A stretch of DNA of 64,000 nucleotides, taken from contig NZ_QXTF01000002.1 in the NCBI RefSeq assembly GCF_003583725.1, forward strand, positions 1 through 64,000, in the 5' to 3' direction. Position 1 is the first letter of the stretch. Every line of letters begins with the position of its first letter. Position numbers and translations under genes: made by a program. This stretch comes from Sphingomonas edaphi (GTDB taxonomy: Bacteria; Pseudomonadota; Alphaproteobacteria; Sphingomonadales; Sphingomonadaceae). Positions 55,035 through 62,706 of the stretch are shown here, piece by piece. Below the pieces are notes generated by a model. The model saw only the letters and a list, made by a program, of their open reading frames with translations, did not search any database and was not told where the DNA came from.

Positions 55035-55900
55035 TGTGGAAGAAGGGCCGGCACTTCGCCCGGAATTTCCCGCGCCAGGAAGCCCAGCGGCCCGACCCGG
55101 TCCGACAAGGCGCGGCCTGCTTCACCGTGGAGCCAGACCGCCCAAAGGAGGGCGTTAAGAGGTTCTGCGCCCCGGGCAAGCAATCCGCCGGCAATTCCGG
55201 CCAAAGTATCGCCAGATCCGGAAACCCCGAGCCCTGGCCCGCCGCCGCGATATTTCCACGCCCGCCCATCGGGCGCGACAGCATGGCTTTCGACGCCTTT
55301 AACAAGGACGAACGCTCGGTAACGTTTGGCGCATCGGCGGCCAGCTGCGAGCGGTTCCGATTCGATGTCCTCTGGTCGACAGCCCAACAGGCTCGCCATC
55401 TCACCCGAATGCGGCAGCAGAATCGGGGGGACAGATGTCCGGCGCACCTCTGCCTCGCAGTCAGGCAGGACGTGCAGCATCGCCGCATCTAGCGCCATCG
55501 GCTTGTCCAGTGCGAGCAGTTCCCGGCCGAGCGGCGCGGCGGCGTTGTTCGCTTCGAGTCCGGGGCCGGCCACGACCGCGTCGGCCTGATTCGCAAGCTG
55601 CGCCAGCGGTCCGATCGACGATGTAGCGAACCCGCCATCGCGATGCGTTGCATGGCCGACGACCATCGCTTCCGGCATGGCAACGCCGAGGGGAACCGCA
55701 ACCGCATCCGGGCAAGCGATCTGCAGCTTGCCAGCTCCAGCGCGCATCGCCCCGTGGGCCGCAAGCAGCGCGGCGCCGGGCACGTCGCGCGATCCGGCGA
55801 TGATCAGGATGGTGCCGTGGCTATCTTTGTCGCCGCCTCGGATCGTCGGTAGCGGAAATGAGTTGAGCAAATTCCGGTCGAGCGGATCGGGCAGCGTCAT
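55031..55900 (-). CDS. nnrD: ADP-dependent NAD(P)H-hydrate dehydratase (stand-alone)
   Basis: Repairs damaged NAD(P)H hydrates. It is 289 residues from ATG 55900 (MTLPDPLDRNLL). A ribokinase-like fold is shown by GGDKDSHGTILIIAGSRDVPGAA, VAGPGLE, LLPHSGEMASLLG and the catalytic GVSGSGDTLAGIAGGL. The N-terminal epimerase domain (NnrE) found fused in many bacteria is absent and not encoded nearby. It overlaps the histidine phosphatase gene by four bases (ATGA), and the longer open frame upstream is antisense-like noise. Confidence 0.92.
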   Translation of the reverse strand: MTLPDPLDRNLLNSFPLPTIRGGDKDSHGTILIIAGSRDVPGAALLAAHGAMRAGAGKLQIACPDAVAVPLGVAMPEAMVVGHATHRDGGFATSSIGPLAQLANQADAVVAGPGLEANNAAAPLGRELLALDKPMALDAAMLHVLPDCEAEVRRTSVPPILLPHSGEMASLLGCRPEDIESEPLAAGRRCAKRYRAFVLVKGVESHAVAPDGRAWKYRGGGPGLGVSGSGDTLAGIAGGLLARGAEPLNALLWAVWLHGEAGRALSDRVGPLGFLAREIPGEVPALLPH

Positions 55901-56667
55901 CGCGACCCCGTCATCATGTCCGGTTCCGCGGTCTTGAGCGTGCCCTCCGCATCGAGGGGCGCGCCATGATTCCAAAGCGCCAGCGTCGGGACGCACAGCG
56001 ATTGCTCGTTCGGTTCGAAATCGTATGCGCAGATGCCGCAGTTGAGGATTTCGGCCTGCCTGTCGATCGCCAGGATCTGCCCTTCGGTCAGTTCCTCCAG
56101 TATGTAGCGCATACACAGCACGACCACTTGGTGCGCGACCACCAAGACTCGCTTGTCGGCGTAATGAAGGTTGATTGTGTTAAGCATCGAGCGGAGCCGC
56201 AGGATCACGTCTGCCCAGCTCTCTCCGCCCGGCGGGCGATGGTAGAATTTCCCCATCTTGGAACGGTGGGAGGCCTCTTCCGGATATTTCTCGCGAATGC
56301 CGAGCGTGGTCAGTCCGTCAAACACACCGAATTCGCGCTCACGCAGCCGTTCATCGAGGATCGTCGGCTTGGCACCACCGCAAAGTCCGCCAGCCGCGCA
56401 AATCGCTTCGGCGGTCTGCCGCGAACGGACATAAGGGGATGAGAGCAACACTTCGGGTTTTTCCGCCTCAGGCAGGCCAGCAAACCAGTGCCCGGTGGCT
56501 TCTGCTTGTCGGTGGCCAAGCTCGCTAAGCGGGACATCCACGTCGCGCAGGTCAAGATCGATGACGGAGAGGCCGGCCTCATGCGCGGCATCCCGCGCGA
56601 CATTGCCCTGACTTTGTCCGTGCCGGACGAGCCAAAGCCGCTCCGGCCAATGCTGTCGAACTGCCAT
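55897..56667 (-). CDS. Histidine phosphatase superfamily (phosphoglycerate mutase-like)
   Basis: A 256-residue branch-1 histidine phosphatase. The phospho-His motif is LVRHGQSQGNVARD, with SSPYVRSRQTAEAI, an acid region REREFGVFDG and the second His in VLVVAHQVVVLCMR. The C-terminal ~50 residues, NCGICAYDFEP..., extend past the core. Substrate is unknown; cofactor-dependent mutase is less likely given the extended loop and lack of neighbours. It is upstream of and coupled to nnrD. The 220-bp gap before the next gene is AT-rich and holds its promoter region and that of the repeat protein. Confidence 0.88.
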   Translation of the reverse strand: MAVRQHWPERLWLVRHGQSQGNVARDAAHEAGLSVIDLDLRDVDVPLSELGHRQAEATGHWFAGLPEAEKPEVLLSSPYVRSRQTAEAICAAGGLCGGAKPTILDERLREREFGVFDGLTTLGIREKYPEEASHRSKMGKFYHRPPGGESWADVILRLRSMLNTINLHYADKRVLVVAHQVVVLCMRYILEELTEGQILAIDRQAEILNCGICAYDFEPNEQSLCVPTLALWNHGAPLDAEGTLKTAEPDMMTGSR

Positions 56668-56819
56668 TCGCGAGCTCCTTCGGCGTCATGAAAGCCCGAG
56701 GGTGGCGAAAGGTTCAGATCAGCCGAGTCGATGACAGGTTGTTGCCATTGAATTGCGAACACGACGTTATTGCCCAGCAAAGTTTATGTATTTGAATCAA
56801 CAACTTAACCCATAGCCAT

Positions 56820-56848
56820 TTGACTTGTGTTAATTTACCATTTACCTA
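56820..56848 (+). promoter_or_regulatory. Candidate promoter upstream of the alanine-rich repeat gene
   Basis: TTGACT (56820-56825) is followed after 17 bp by TACCTA (56843-56848). The -35 is good and the -10 weak. The surrounding 56760-56850 stretch is much more AT-rich than the rest of the window. A near-direct repeat of GCATC (three copies, about 56861-56877) follows before the start codon. Confidence 0.3.
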
Positions 56849-56887
56849 GCCGTCGCTTATCGCATCGCATCGCATCGGGGGCGAGCC

Positions 56888-58474
56888 ATGGCTACCTTAC
56901 AGCTGAACGGTAGTGCGCGTAGCAATCGCAAATTTCTGGTGAGTGGAGCGGCCGTCTTGGCGGTGGCCGCAGCTGCCTATGGGCTAGGGCGGGTCTATCC
57001 ACCACTTGGCCCGACGGCAGGTACAGTGGCCCCGGCAGAACGCTACGTGTCGAGCCAGATCGGTGCCGGCGACGTCATGCTGGGCGATACGGCTATTCCA
57101 AAGCTGATGCAGACCGACGCGTTCGAGGTGATGTCGAAGAATCCGACATTTCGGGCGCTGGCGGCTGATCCCAATTTCGCGCAACTCGCGCAAAACAGCC
57201 AGGCGATGGCCGCAATCGCTGCCAACCCTCAGGCCTTCACGGCTCTCGCCGCAAATCCGCAGGCATTCGCGGCGACCCTGAGCGCGGCGCAAGCAGTCTC
57301 CTCTGCGGCCCGGAGTGCAAGTGCCGCTCAAAGCCAAGCGTTCTCGGCCATGTCGGCGCATAGTAGTGCGTTCAACGCGCTGGCGGCGCACCCGCAAGCA
57401 TTTGCCGCGATTGCGGCCAATCCATCTGCCTTCGCCAGCTTCGCAAATAATGCGTTGGCGTTCCAGAAGGCAGCGGCCAACCCCTCGGCTTCCGCCGCGA
57501 TGGCAGGCCATGCGGCGGCGTTCAAACAACTTGCCGTCGACGCCAAAGCCATGTCGGCGATTGGGCGCGATTCCCAAGCGTTCGCGGCAGTGGCCGCCAA
57601 TGCCGAGGCCTTCAAGGCGCTGTCGGCCAATGCGCAGGCACTTGCGGCAGCCGCCAAAGCGGCGAGCGCATTCAGCTCAAGTGCACGGTCTGCTCTAAGC
57701 AGCCAGGTGGCAGCGGCGATGTCGCAGCATTCGGCAGCCTATCAGGCTATGTCGATGCAGCCGAAGGCGTTTGCGGCAATGGCCGGAAATCCACAGGCGT
57801 TCGCGGCTCTCGCAGCGCATCCAAAGGCTTTCGCGGCGATTGCAGCCAATGCGAACGCATTCTCCAGGTTCGCAAACAATGCGTCGGCCTTTCAGAAGGC
57901 GGCTGCCAACCCTTCTGCGATGTCGGCGATGTCGGCCAATGCCGAAGCGTTCAAAGCTCTCGCCGCTGACGCAAAGGCGATGTCAGCAATCTCGGCTAAC
58001 GCCAGCGCATTCAGTGCGATCGCCGCCAATGCAGATGCTTTCGCGTCACTGGCCGCGAATGCACAAGCATTTAACGCCGCAGCCAATGCACAGGCGCTCG
58101 AGGCCATGTCGGCCAACGCGGCCGCTTTCCGCGCTTTGTCCGTTAATGCACAGGCGCTGTCGGCTTCGGCGCGCGCCGCGCAGGCGTTCAATGCATCCGC
58201 CGCCGCCGCTCGGCTGGCATCGCAAGGCCAGCTTAATGCCCGGGCGATGCAAGCGATGGCGGCCCATCCGCAGGCGTTTGCCGCGATGTCGGCGCAGCCG
58301 CAGGCTTTCGCCGCGGTTGCTCGCAATGCGAGCGCTCTGCAACTGCTGGCCCGTAACGCGAACGCCTTCAATTCGTTGGGACAGGTTCACCAGTTTCAGG
58401 CGCTCGCAGCCAATCCGGCCTTCTCGGCGGCAATGCGCAACGCAAGCTTCGCGTCCAGCCTGTCGTCGAGTTAG
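56888..58474 (+). CDS. Alanine-rich decapeptide-repeat envelope protein, unknown function
   Basis: A 528-residue protein I cannot assign to a family. A basic N-terminus and one hydrophobic helix (about 16-38, FLVSGAAVLAVAAAAYGLG) suggest a signal anchor with the rest in the periplasm. From about residue 95 to 510 it is made of tandem ten-residue units of the form A-F-x-A-[LIM]-[AS]-A-N-[AP]-x, for example AFAALAANPQ and AFKALSANAQ. These are organised in longer super-units whose AHPQ/AHPK starts lie at 57389, 57818 and 58265 (143 and 149 residues apart). There is no Cys or Trp in the repeats. It is the first gene of a rightward cluster with a metallopeptidase fusion 36 bp downstream. Confidence 0.8.
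   Translation: MATLQLNGSARSNRKFLVSGAAVLAVAAAAYGLGRVYPPLGPTAGTVAPAERYVSSQIGAGDVMLGDTAIPKLMQTDAFEVMSKNPTFRALAADPNFAQLAQNSQAMAAIAANPQAFTALAANPQAFAATLSAAQAVSSAARSASAAQSQAFSAMSAHSSAFNALAAHPQAFAAIAANPSAFASFANNALAFQKAAANPSASAAMAGHAAAFKQLAVDAKAMSAIGRDSQAFAAVAANAEAFKALSANAQALAAAAKAASAFSSSARSALSSQVAAAMSQHSAAYQAMSMQPKAFAAMAGNPQAFAALAAHPKAFAAIAANANAFSRFANNASAFQKAAANPSAMSAMSANAEAFKALAADAKAMSAISANASAFSAIAANADAFASLAANAQAFNAAANAQALEAMSANAAAFRALSVNAQALSASARAAQAFNASAAAARLASQGQLNARAMQAMAAHPQAFAAMSAQPQAFAAVARNASALQLLARNANAFNSLGQVHQFQALAANPAFSAAMRNASFASSLSSS
57200..58430 (+). repeat. 30-bp coding tandem repeat (decapeptide units) with ~430-450-bp super-repeat
   Basis: Within the alanine-rich gene, about 40 diverged 30-bp units encode AFxA[LIM][AS]AN-type decapeptides. 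Super-unit boundaries (His codons of AHP) at 57389, 57818 and 58265 are spaced 429 and 447 bp. Each super-unit ends in a Ser/Ala/Arg-rich break such as SSARSALSSQ. Codon choice varies between copies, so the array is old rather than freshly amplified. Confidence 0.8.
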
Positions 58475-58510
58475 CGTCGGCGGGCCGCATGTTGGTCCGA
58501 AAGGGGGGTG

Positions 58511-61500
58511 ATGAGGGGGAGCGCACGTCGCGAGATGCGCTGGAGCGGGCGATTGATAGCGCTCGCCCTGTGCGGAACGGCGACAGGGGCTCTTGCCCAA
58601 GCCAATCTTGAAGTCCCGCCAACGGAGCCCCGGCCGCCAGCCGTTGAAGATAGTCAGGCGCCTGTGCTTGGCGTGACGCCGCCGCCCCAGCCGGAAAAAA
58701 CCGAACATGTGAAGCCTAGCGTTTCCGGCATTCCGCTGTCGACAATCGAGACCGACAACCAGCTATTGCTCTACTTCGACCCGACGCAGACCTACCTGAC
58801 GCCCTACGTCGGCCGGGCGTTCGAAAACGCCATTGACTGGCACAAGGAGCGATTAAACTGGACGCCGTGGGACCGGACGACGGTGCTCATTAAGGACTTC
58901 AGCGACTATGGAAACGCGGCAGCGCGCTCGTCCCCGAACAATTCGGTATTGCTGGACGTCGCGCCGCTGTCGCAGCGGATGGAGACGTTCACGCCTGGCG
59001 AACGCTTTTTTACTCTGATCAACCATGAGCTGGCCCATGTCGCGACGCTGGATGCGTGGAACCAGAAGGACGCCTTCTGGCGCAGGACCCTTGGCGGCAA
59101 GCCGATGCCGATCCAGGAACACCCGGAATCAATCCTTTATCACTACCTCACCACACCTCGCGACAATGTGCCGCGCTGGTATGCTGAAGGCGCGGCAGTT
59201 TTCTTCGAGACTTGGATGGCAGGTGGGCTCGGGCGGGCGCAGGGCGGCTATGACGAGATGGTCTTCCGGGCGAAGATCCGCGACAAGGACAAGCTCTATT
59301 CGCCGCTAGGACTCGAAAGCGAGGGGATCGCGATCGACTTCCAGATAGGGGCGAATGACTATCTTTACGGAACACGCTTCTTTTCTTGGCTAGCGCTGAC
59401 CTATGGACCCGCAAAGGTCATGGAGTGGCTTCGCCGGGATGAAGGAAGCGCTGCCTTCTACGCGACCCAGTTTCGGCGAGTATTCGGCAAGCGGCTCGAC
59501 GATGCCTGGGACGATTGGCAGGCTTGGGAACGTCTGTTCCAGCGCGATAACCTGAACCGGCTGTCAACCTATCCGCTCACCGAGGTGCAACACCTTAGCT
59601 CCCGCGGCCTCGGCTCGATGTCTCGCGGCTTCGTCGATGAGCGAAACAACCAACTCATTGCCGCTTTCCGCTATCCGGGTGAGATCGGATTTGTAGGCAC
59701 GATGGATCTGGCCACCGGCAAGCTGCGCAAGCTGTCCGAGATCAAGGGCATGATGCTCTATTTCGTGACCAGCCTAGCGTTCGACCCCGATACCCGAAAA
59801 GCCTATTATGTCGACGACAACCGGGCCTATCGCGATCTCATCGAAATCGATGTCGATACCCGCCGGAAACGGATGCTGTTACGCGACGCAAGAATAGGTG
59901 ATCTCGTTGTCAACCCGCGCGACAAGTCGATTTGGGGCGTCCGGCACCAGAATGGCTATGCGACGATCGTCCGAGTTCCGCCGCCCTACGGCGGGTTCAA
60001 TCAAGTCTATACGTTCGAATATGGACTGACACCGTTCGACCTCGATATCTCGCCGGATGCCTCGATGATTTCCGCCAGCTTGGGCGAGATCAACGGCACG
60101 CAGTCGGTGCGCATCTGGAATCTGGCCGCGCTCGAAGGAGGCGGGGGTCTGGAGGAGGTAGCCCGGCTCGACCTGCCTCCATCGATCCCAGAAGGCTTCA
60201 CCTTCTCTCCCGACGGAAAGTCCTTGTACGGCAGCAGCTACTACACCGGCGTATCGAATGTTTTCAGGTTCGATATTGCGTCGAAGAAATATGACGTTCT
60301 GAGCAATGCGTCGACAGGTTTCTTCCGGCCAATCGTGCGGCCGGACGGACGGTTGTTGGTCTACGAATATACCGGGCAGGGGTTGAACCCATCGTTTATC
60401 AGCCCGCAGGTGCAGCAAGACCTGGGCACCGTCGAATTTCTCGGAACGAAGGTCGTCAAGGCGCATCCAGAACTGAAGGATTGGGGCGTCGGTACGCCCG
60501 CAAAAGTCGACATCGACGGACGCACTCACCGGCGCGGCATGTATCATGCGACCGGACGGATGAAGCTCGCTGCCGCATACCCAGTGATCGAGGGTTACAA
60601 GCGGAAGCCCGCGATCGGTTACTATGTCCAGTTCGAAGACCCAATGCAGTTCCACCAGCTGAGCGCGACAGTTAGTGTTTCGCCATTCGGCGATCTCCCG
60701 ACCGATGAGCGCCTGCATGCGGATGTCGAATATCGCACCCTTAACTGGAAGCTGCGCTACTGGCACAACGATGCCGACGTTTACGACCTTGGCGGACCGG
60801 TGCTTAGAAGCCGCAAGGGTGATGCATTCAGCGTCGGCTACAACAAGACGGTGATTTTCGATCCGCCACGGCAGCTCGATTTGTTCGCCAACGCGACGCT
60901 CTATCGAGGGCTTGAGCAGCTGCCGGGCGCGCAGAATGTGCTCAGCCCTGAAAACATCTTCTCGACGGAAGCAGGGTTGCGCTACACCAACACCCGCAAC
61001 TCGCTGGGCGGGGTCGATCACGAGAAGGGCATTGCTTGGCGGGTGATCGGCGGCACCGACCATGCGCTCGGCAAAACCTATCCGCATTTCGCGGCGGGCA
61101 TCGACTATGGTGTACCTCTGCCATGGGGCAACAGCAGCGCCTGGATCTATGCCCACGGTGGCCTGGTTGGCGGGCCGCCGGAAAGTCCGCTTGGTGCCTT
61201 CTACCTTGGCAGTTTCCGCAACAACTATTTCGATAATCGGCCCGAGAAGCGCTACCGGGAGCTGGAAAGCTTTCCGGGCTTTGCCATCGACCAGATTGCC
61301 GCGCGCAGGTTCGCCAAGGTGACTGGAGAATTGAACCTACCGCCGATCCGATTCGCAGAAGTCGGGACACCGGCATTTTTCCTGACCTTTGCGCGGCCGG
61401 CAGTATTCGTGGGGTCGCTGCTGGTCGAGGCGCCGTCGGGGCGAAACTACCGCCTGAATGATATCGGCGCCCAACTCGATTTCGCGTTCACGGTCGCCAT

Positions 61501-61600
61501 GCGCTTGCCGATGGTCTTCTCGGTCGGCGTAGCGCGCGGCTTCGGCGACAAGGACATCGACGGCGCGACCGAATGGATGGCCTCGTTGAAAATCATGTAG
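58511..61600 (+). CDS. Outer-membrane metallopeptidase / beta-propeller / beta-barrel fusion
   Basis: A 1029-residue exported protein (signal peptide ends at ALAQA; ATG 58511 follows AAGGGG, with GTG 58508 as an alternative). After a Pro-rich linker comes a gluzincin peptidase domain (about 80-330). Its HELAH motif is His172-Glu173-His176, and 50 residues later YAEGAAVFFE supplies Glu226 as the third zinc ligand. The middle (about 360-680) has PD40/TolB-like propeller repeats such as LDISPDASMISAS and FTFSPDGKSLYGSS. The last ~330 residues (from about 700) alternate hydrophobic and polar strands rich in Tyr, Phe and Trp, as in outer-membrane barrels, with the final residues MASLKIM. Family naming is not possible beyond these domains. 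It follows the decapeptide-repeat gene by 36 bp and precedes a PrsW-like gene by 10 bp. Confidence 0.82.
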   Translation: MRGSARREMRWSGRLIALALCGTATGALAQANLEVPPTEPRPPAVEDSQAPVLGVTPPPQPEKTEHVKPSVSGIPLSTIETDNQLLLYFDPTQTYLTPYVGRAFENAIDWHKERLNWTPWDRTTVLIKDFSDYGNAAARSSPNNSVLLDVAPLSQRMETFTPGERFFTLINHELAHVATLDAWNQKDAFWRRTLGGKPMPIQEHPESILYHYLTTPRDNVPRWYAEGAAVFFETWMAGGLGRAQGGYDEMVFRAKIRDKDKLYSPLGLESEGIAIDFQIGANDYLYGTRFFSWLALTYGPAKVMEWLRRDEGSAAFYATQFRRVFGKRLDDAWDDWQAWERLFQRDNLNRLSTYPLTEVQHLSSRGLGSMSRGFVDERNNQLIAAFRYPGEIGFVGTMDLATGKLRKLSEIKGMMLYFVTSLAFDPDTRKAYYVDDNRAYRDLIEIDVDTRRKRMLLRDARIGDLVVNPRDKSIWGVRHQNGYATIVRVPPPYGGFNQVYTFEYGLTPFDLDISPDASMISASLGEINGTQSVRIWNLAALEGGGGLEEVARLDLPPSIPEGFTFSPDGKSLYGSSYYTGVSNVFRFDIASKKYDVLSNASTGFFRPIVRPDGRLLVYEYTGQGLNPSFISPQVQQDLGTVEFLGTKVVKAHPELKDWGVGTPAKVDIDGRTHRRGMYHATGRMKLAAAYPVIEGYKRKPAIGYYVQFEDPMQFHQLSATVSVSPFGDLPTDERLHADVEYRTLNWKLRYWHNDADVYDLGGPVLRSRKGDAFSVGYNKTVIFDPPRQLDLFANATLYRGLEQLPGAQNVLSPENIFSTEAGLRYTNTRNSLGGVDHEKGIAWRVIGGTDHALGKTYPHFAAGIDYGVPLPWGNSSAWIYAHGGLVGGPPESPLGAFYLGSFRNNYFDNRPEKRYRELESFPGFAIDQIAARRFAKVTGELNLPPIRFAEVGTPAFFLTFARPAVFVGSLLVEAPSGRNYRLNDIGAQLDFAFTVAMRLPMVFSVGVARGFGDKDIDGATEWMASLKIM

Positions 61601-61610
61601 GCGTGGTGGC

Positions 61611-62660
61611 GTGACGATCGCGGATATTATCGATTGGTCGCTGGCCCTGATGCCAGTGCTCTTGATGGCCGCGCTGTTCGCTTGGCTCGACGTGTTCAAG
61701 CTGATGTCGGTTCGCGAGATGGCCGGGCTGCTGCTGCTCGGCGGCGCGACGGCGCTGGCCGCGTGGCCGGTTAGCGGGGCGGTGCTCGACCAGCTGCCGA
61801 TGGGCTTTTCCTTTTACAGCCGGATGGTCGCGCCATGGACTGAGGAAATGTTGAAGCTGATGGCGGTCATCCTGCTATTTGCGGGAAACCGCATAGGCTT
61901 CAAGCTCGACGCGGTCATCTCCGGTTTTGCCATCGGCGCGGGCTTTTCGGTGGTGGAGAACATCTTCTACCTCACCCGTTATCCGGAACTGGCTGCGCCG
62001 GTGTGGATGGTCCGCGGACTAGGCACTGCAATCATGCACGGGACCACTGCGGCGATCATGGCCGCGGTCGCGCATGAACTGGGCGAGCGATCAGCGCGAA
62101 GGGCGGGCGCGGCGTTCCGGCTGAACCCGCTGTGGTTCGTCCCAGGCTATCTGACCGCCAGCCTGATCCATCTGGCATTCAATTACTTTCCCGATCGGCC
62201 GATGCTGGTGATGATGGTGACGTTGGTATTGGCTCCGTTCTGCCTTTTGGCGCTGCTTCGTTTTGGAGAGAGCGAGGCGCAGAACTGGTTGGCGGAGGAA
62301 TGCACCATTCATGAGATGATGCTGGCGGCGTGGAAGAGTGGCAGATTTCCCGACGACACAAGCGGCCGACGCATCGCGGCACTGGCGCGGCGGGTCAGTG
62401 GGCAGGAGGCGGAGCGGATCCGCGCCTATTGCATGCTGAAGACGGAGCTGGTGCTGGCCGCGGAGCGCGAACTGCAGGACGGCGACCGGCACATCGCGCC
62501 GGAACAGCGGCAACGGTTCCGCGACCAGTTCGCTCAACTGGAGGCGATGCGGCAATCCATGAGCCGCACCGGTTTCGCCGCGCTTCGCCCGCTGCTTCCC
62601 TTCAGTCGTAATGACGAATGGGAGTTGTCTGAACTTCGGGAACTGATCGGCCGCGATTGA
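61611..62660 (+). CDS. PrsW-like intramembrane metalloprotease
   Basis: A 349-residue membrane protein starting at GTG 61611, ten bases after the preceding stop. About seven or eight hydrophobic helices fill residues 5-220. PrsW/CAAX-protease-like motifs are present: [12 protein letters not shown] (glutamate pair), [11 protein letters not shown], the [17 protein letters not shown] histidine stretch and LIHLAFNYF. The last ~130 residues form a soluble helical domain rich in Arg, Glu and Gln. PrsW in Bacillus starts cleavage of an anti-sigma factor. Here no sigma/anti-sigma pair is adjacent; the neighbours are the envelope peptidase fusion and the repeat protein. Confidence 0.85.
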   Translation: MTIADIIDWSLALMPVLLMAALFAWLDVFKLMSVREMAGLLLLGGATALAAWPVSGAVLDQLPMGFSFYSRMVAPWTEEMLKLMAVILLFAGNRIGFKLDAVISGFAIGAGFSVVENIFYLTRYPELAAPVWMVRGLGTAIMHGTTAAIMAAVAHELGERSARRAGAAFRLNPLWFVPGYLTASLIHLAFNYFPDRPMLVMMVTLVLAPFCLLALLRFGESEAQNWLAEECTIHEMMLAAWKSGRFPDDTSGRRIAALARRVSGQEAERIRAYCMLKTELVLAAERELQDGDRHIAPEQRQRFRDQFAQLEAMRQSMSRTGFAALRPLLPFSRNDEWELSELRELIGRD

Positions 62661-62706
62661 CCAAATGGCCTCGCGCGTCGAAAGAGCGGCCAACAAGAGG
62701 ATTTCC

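Noticed and set aside
56830-56844. Possible CtrA box TTAA-N7-TTTA upstream of the repeat gene
   Set aside because: The second half-site has a mismatch and the region is AT-rich, so chance occurrence is likely; not listed as a feature.
57771-58511. 246-aa Arg/Pro-rich frame inside the decapeptide-repeat gene
   Set aside because: A +1 shadow of the GC-rich repeat; repeated RRSR-type composition arises from the alternate frame, with no start signal.
59879-61156. 425-aa leftward open frame inside the metallopeptidase fusion gene
   Set aside because: Antisense shadow without motifs; the plus-strand frame has signal peptide, zinc site and propeller repeats.
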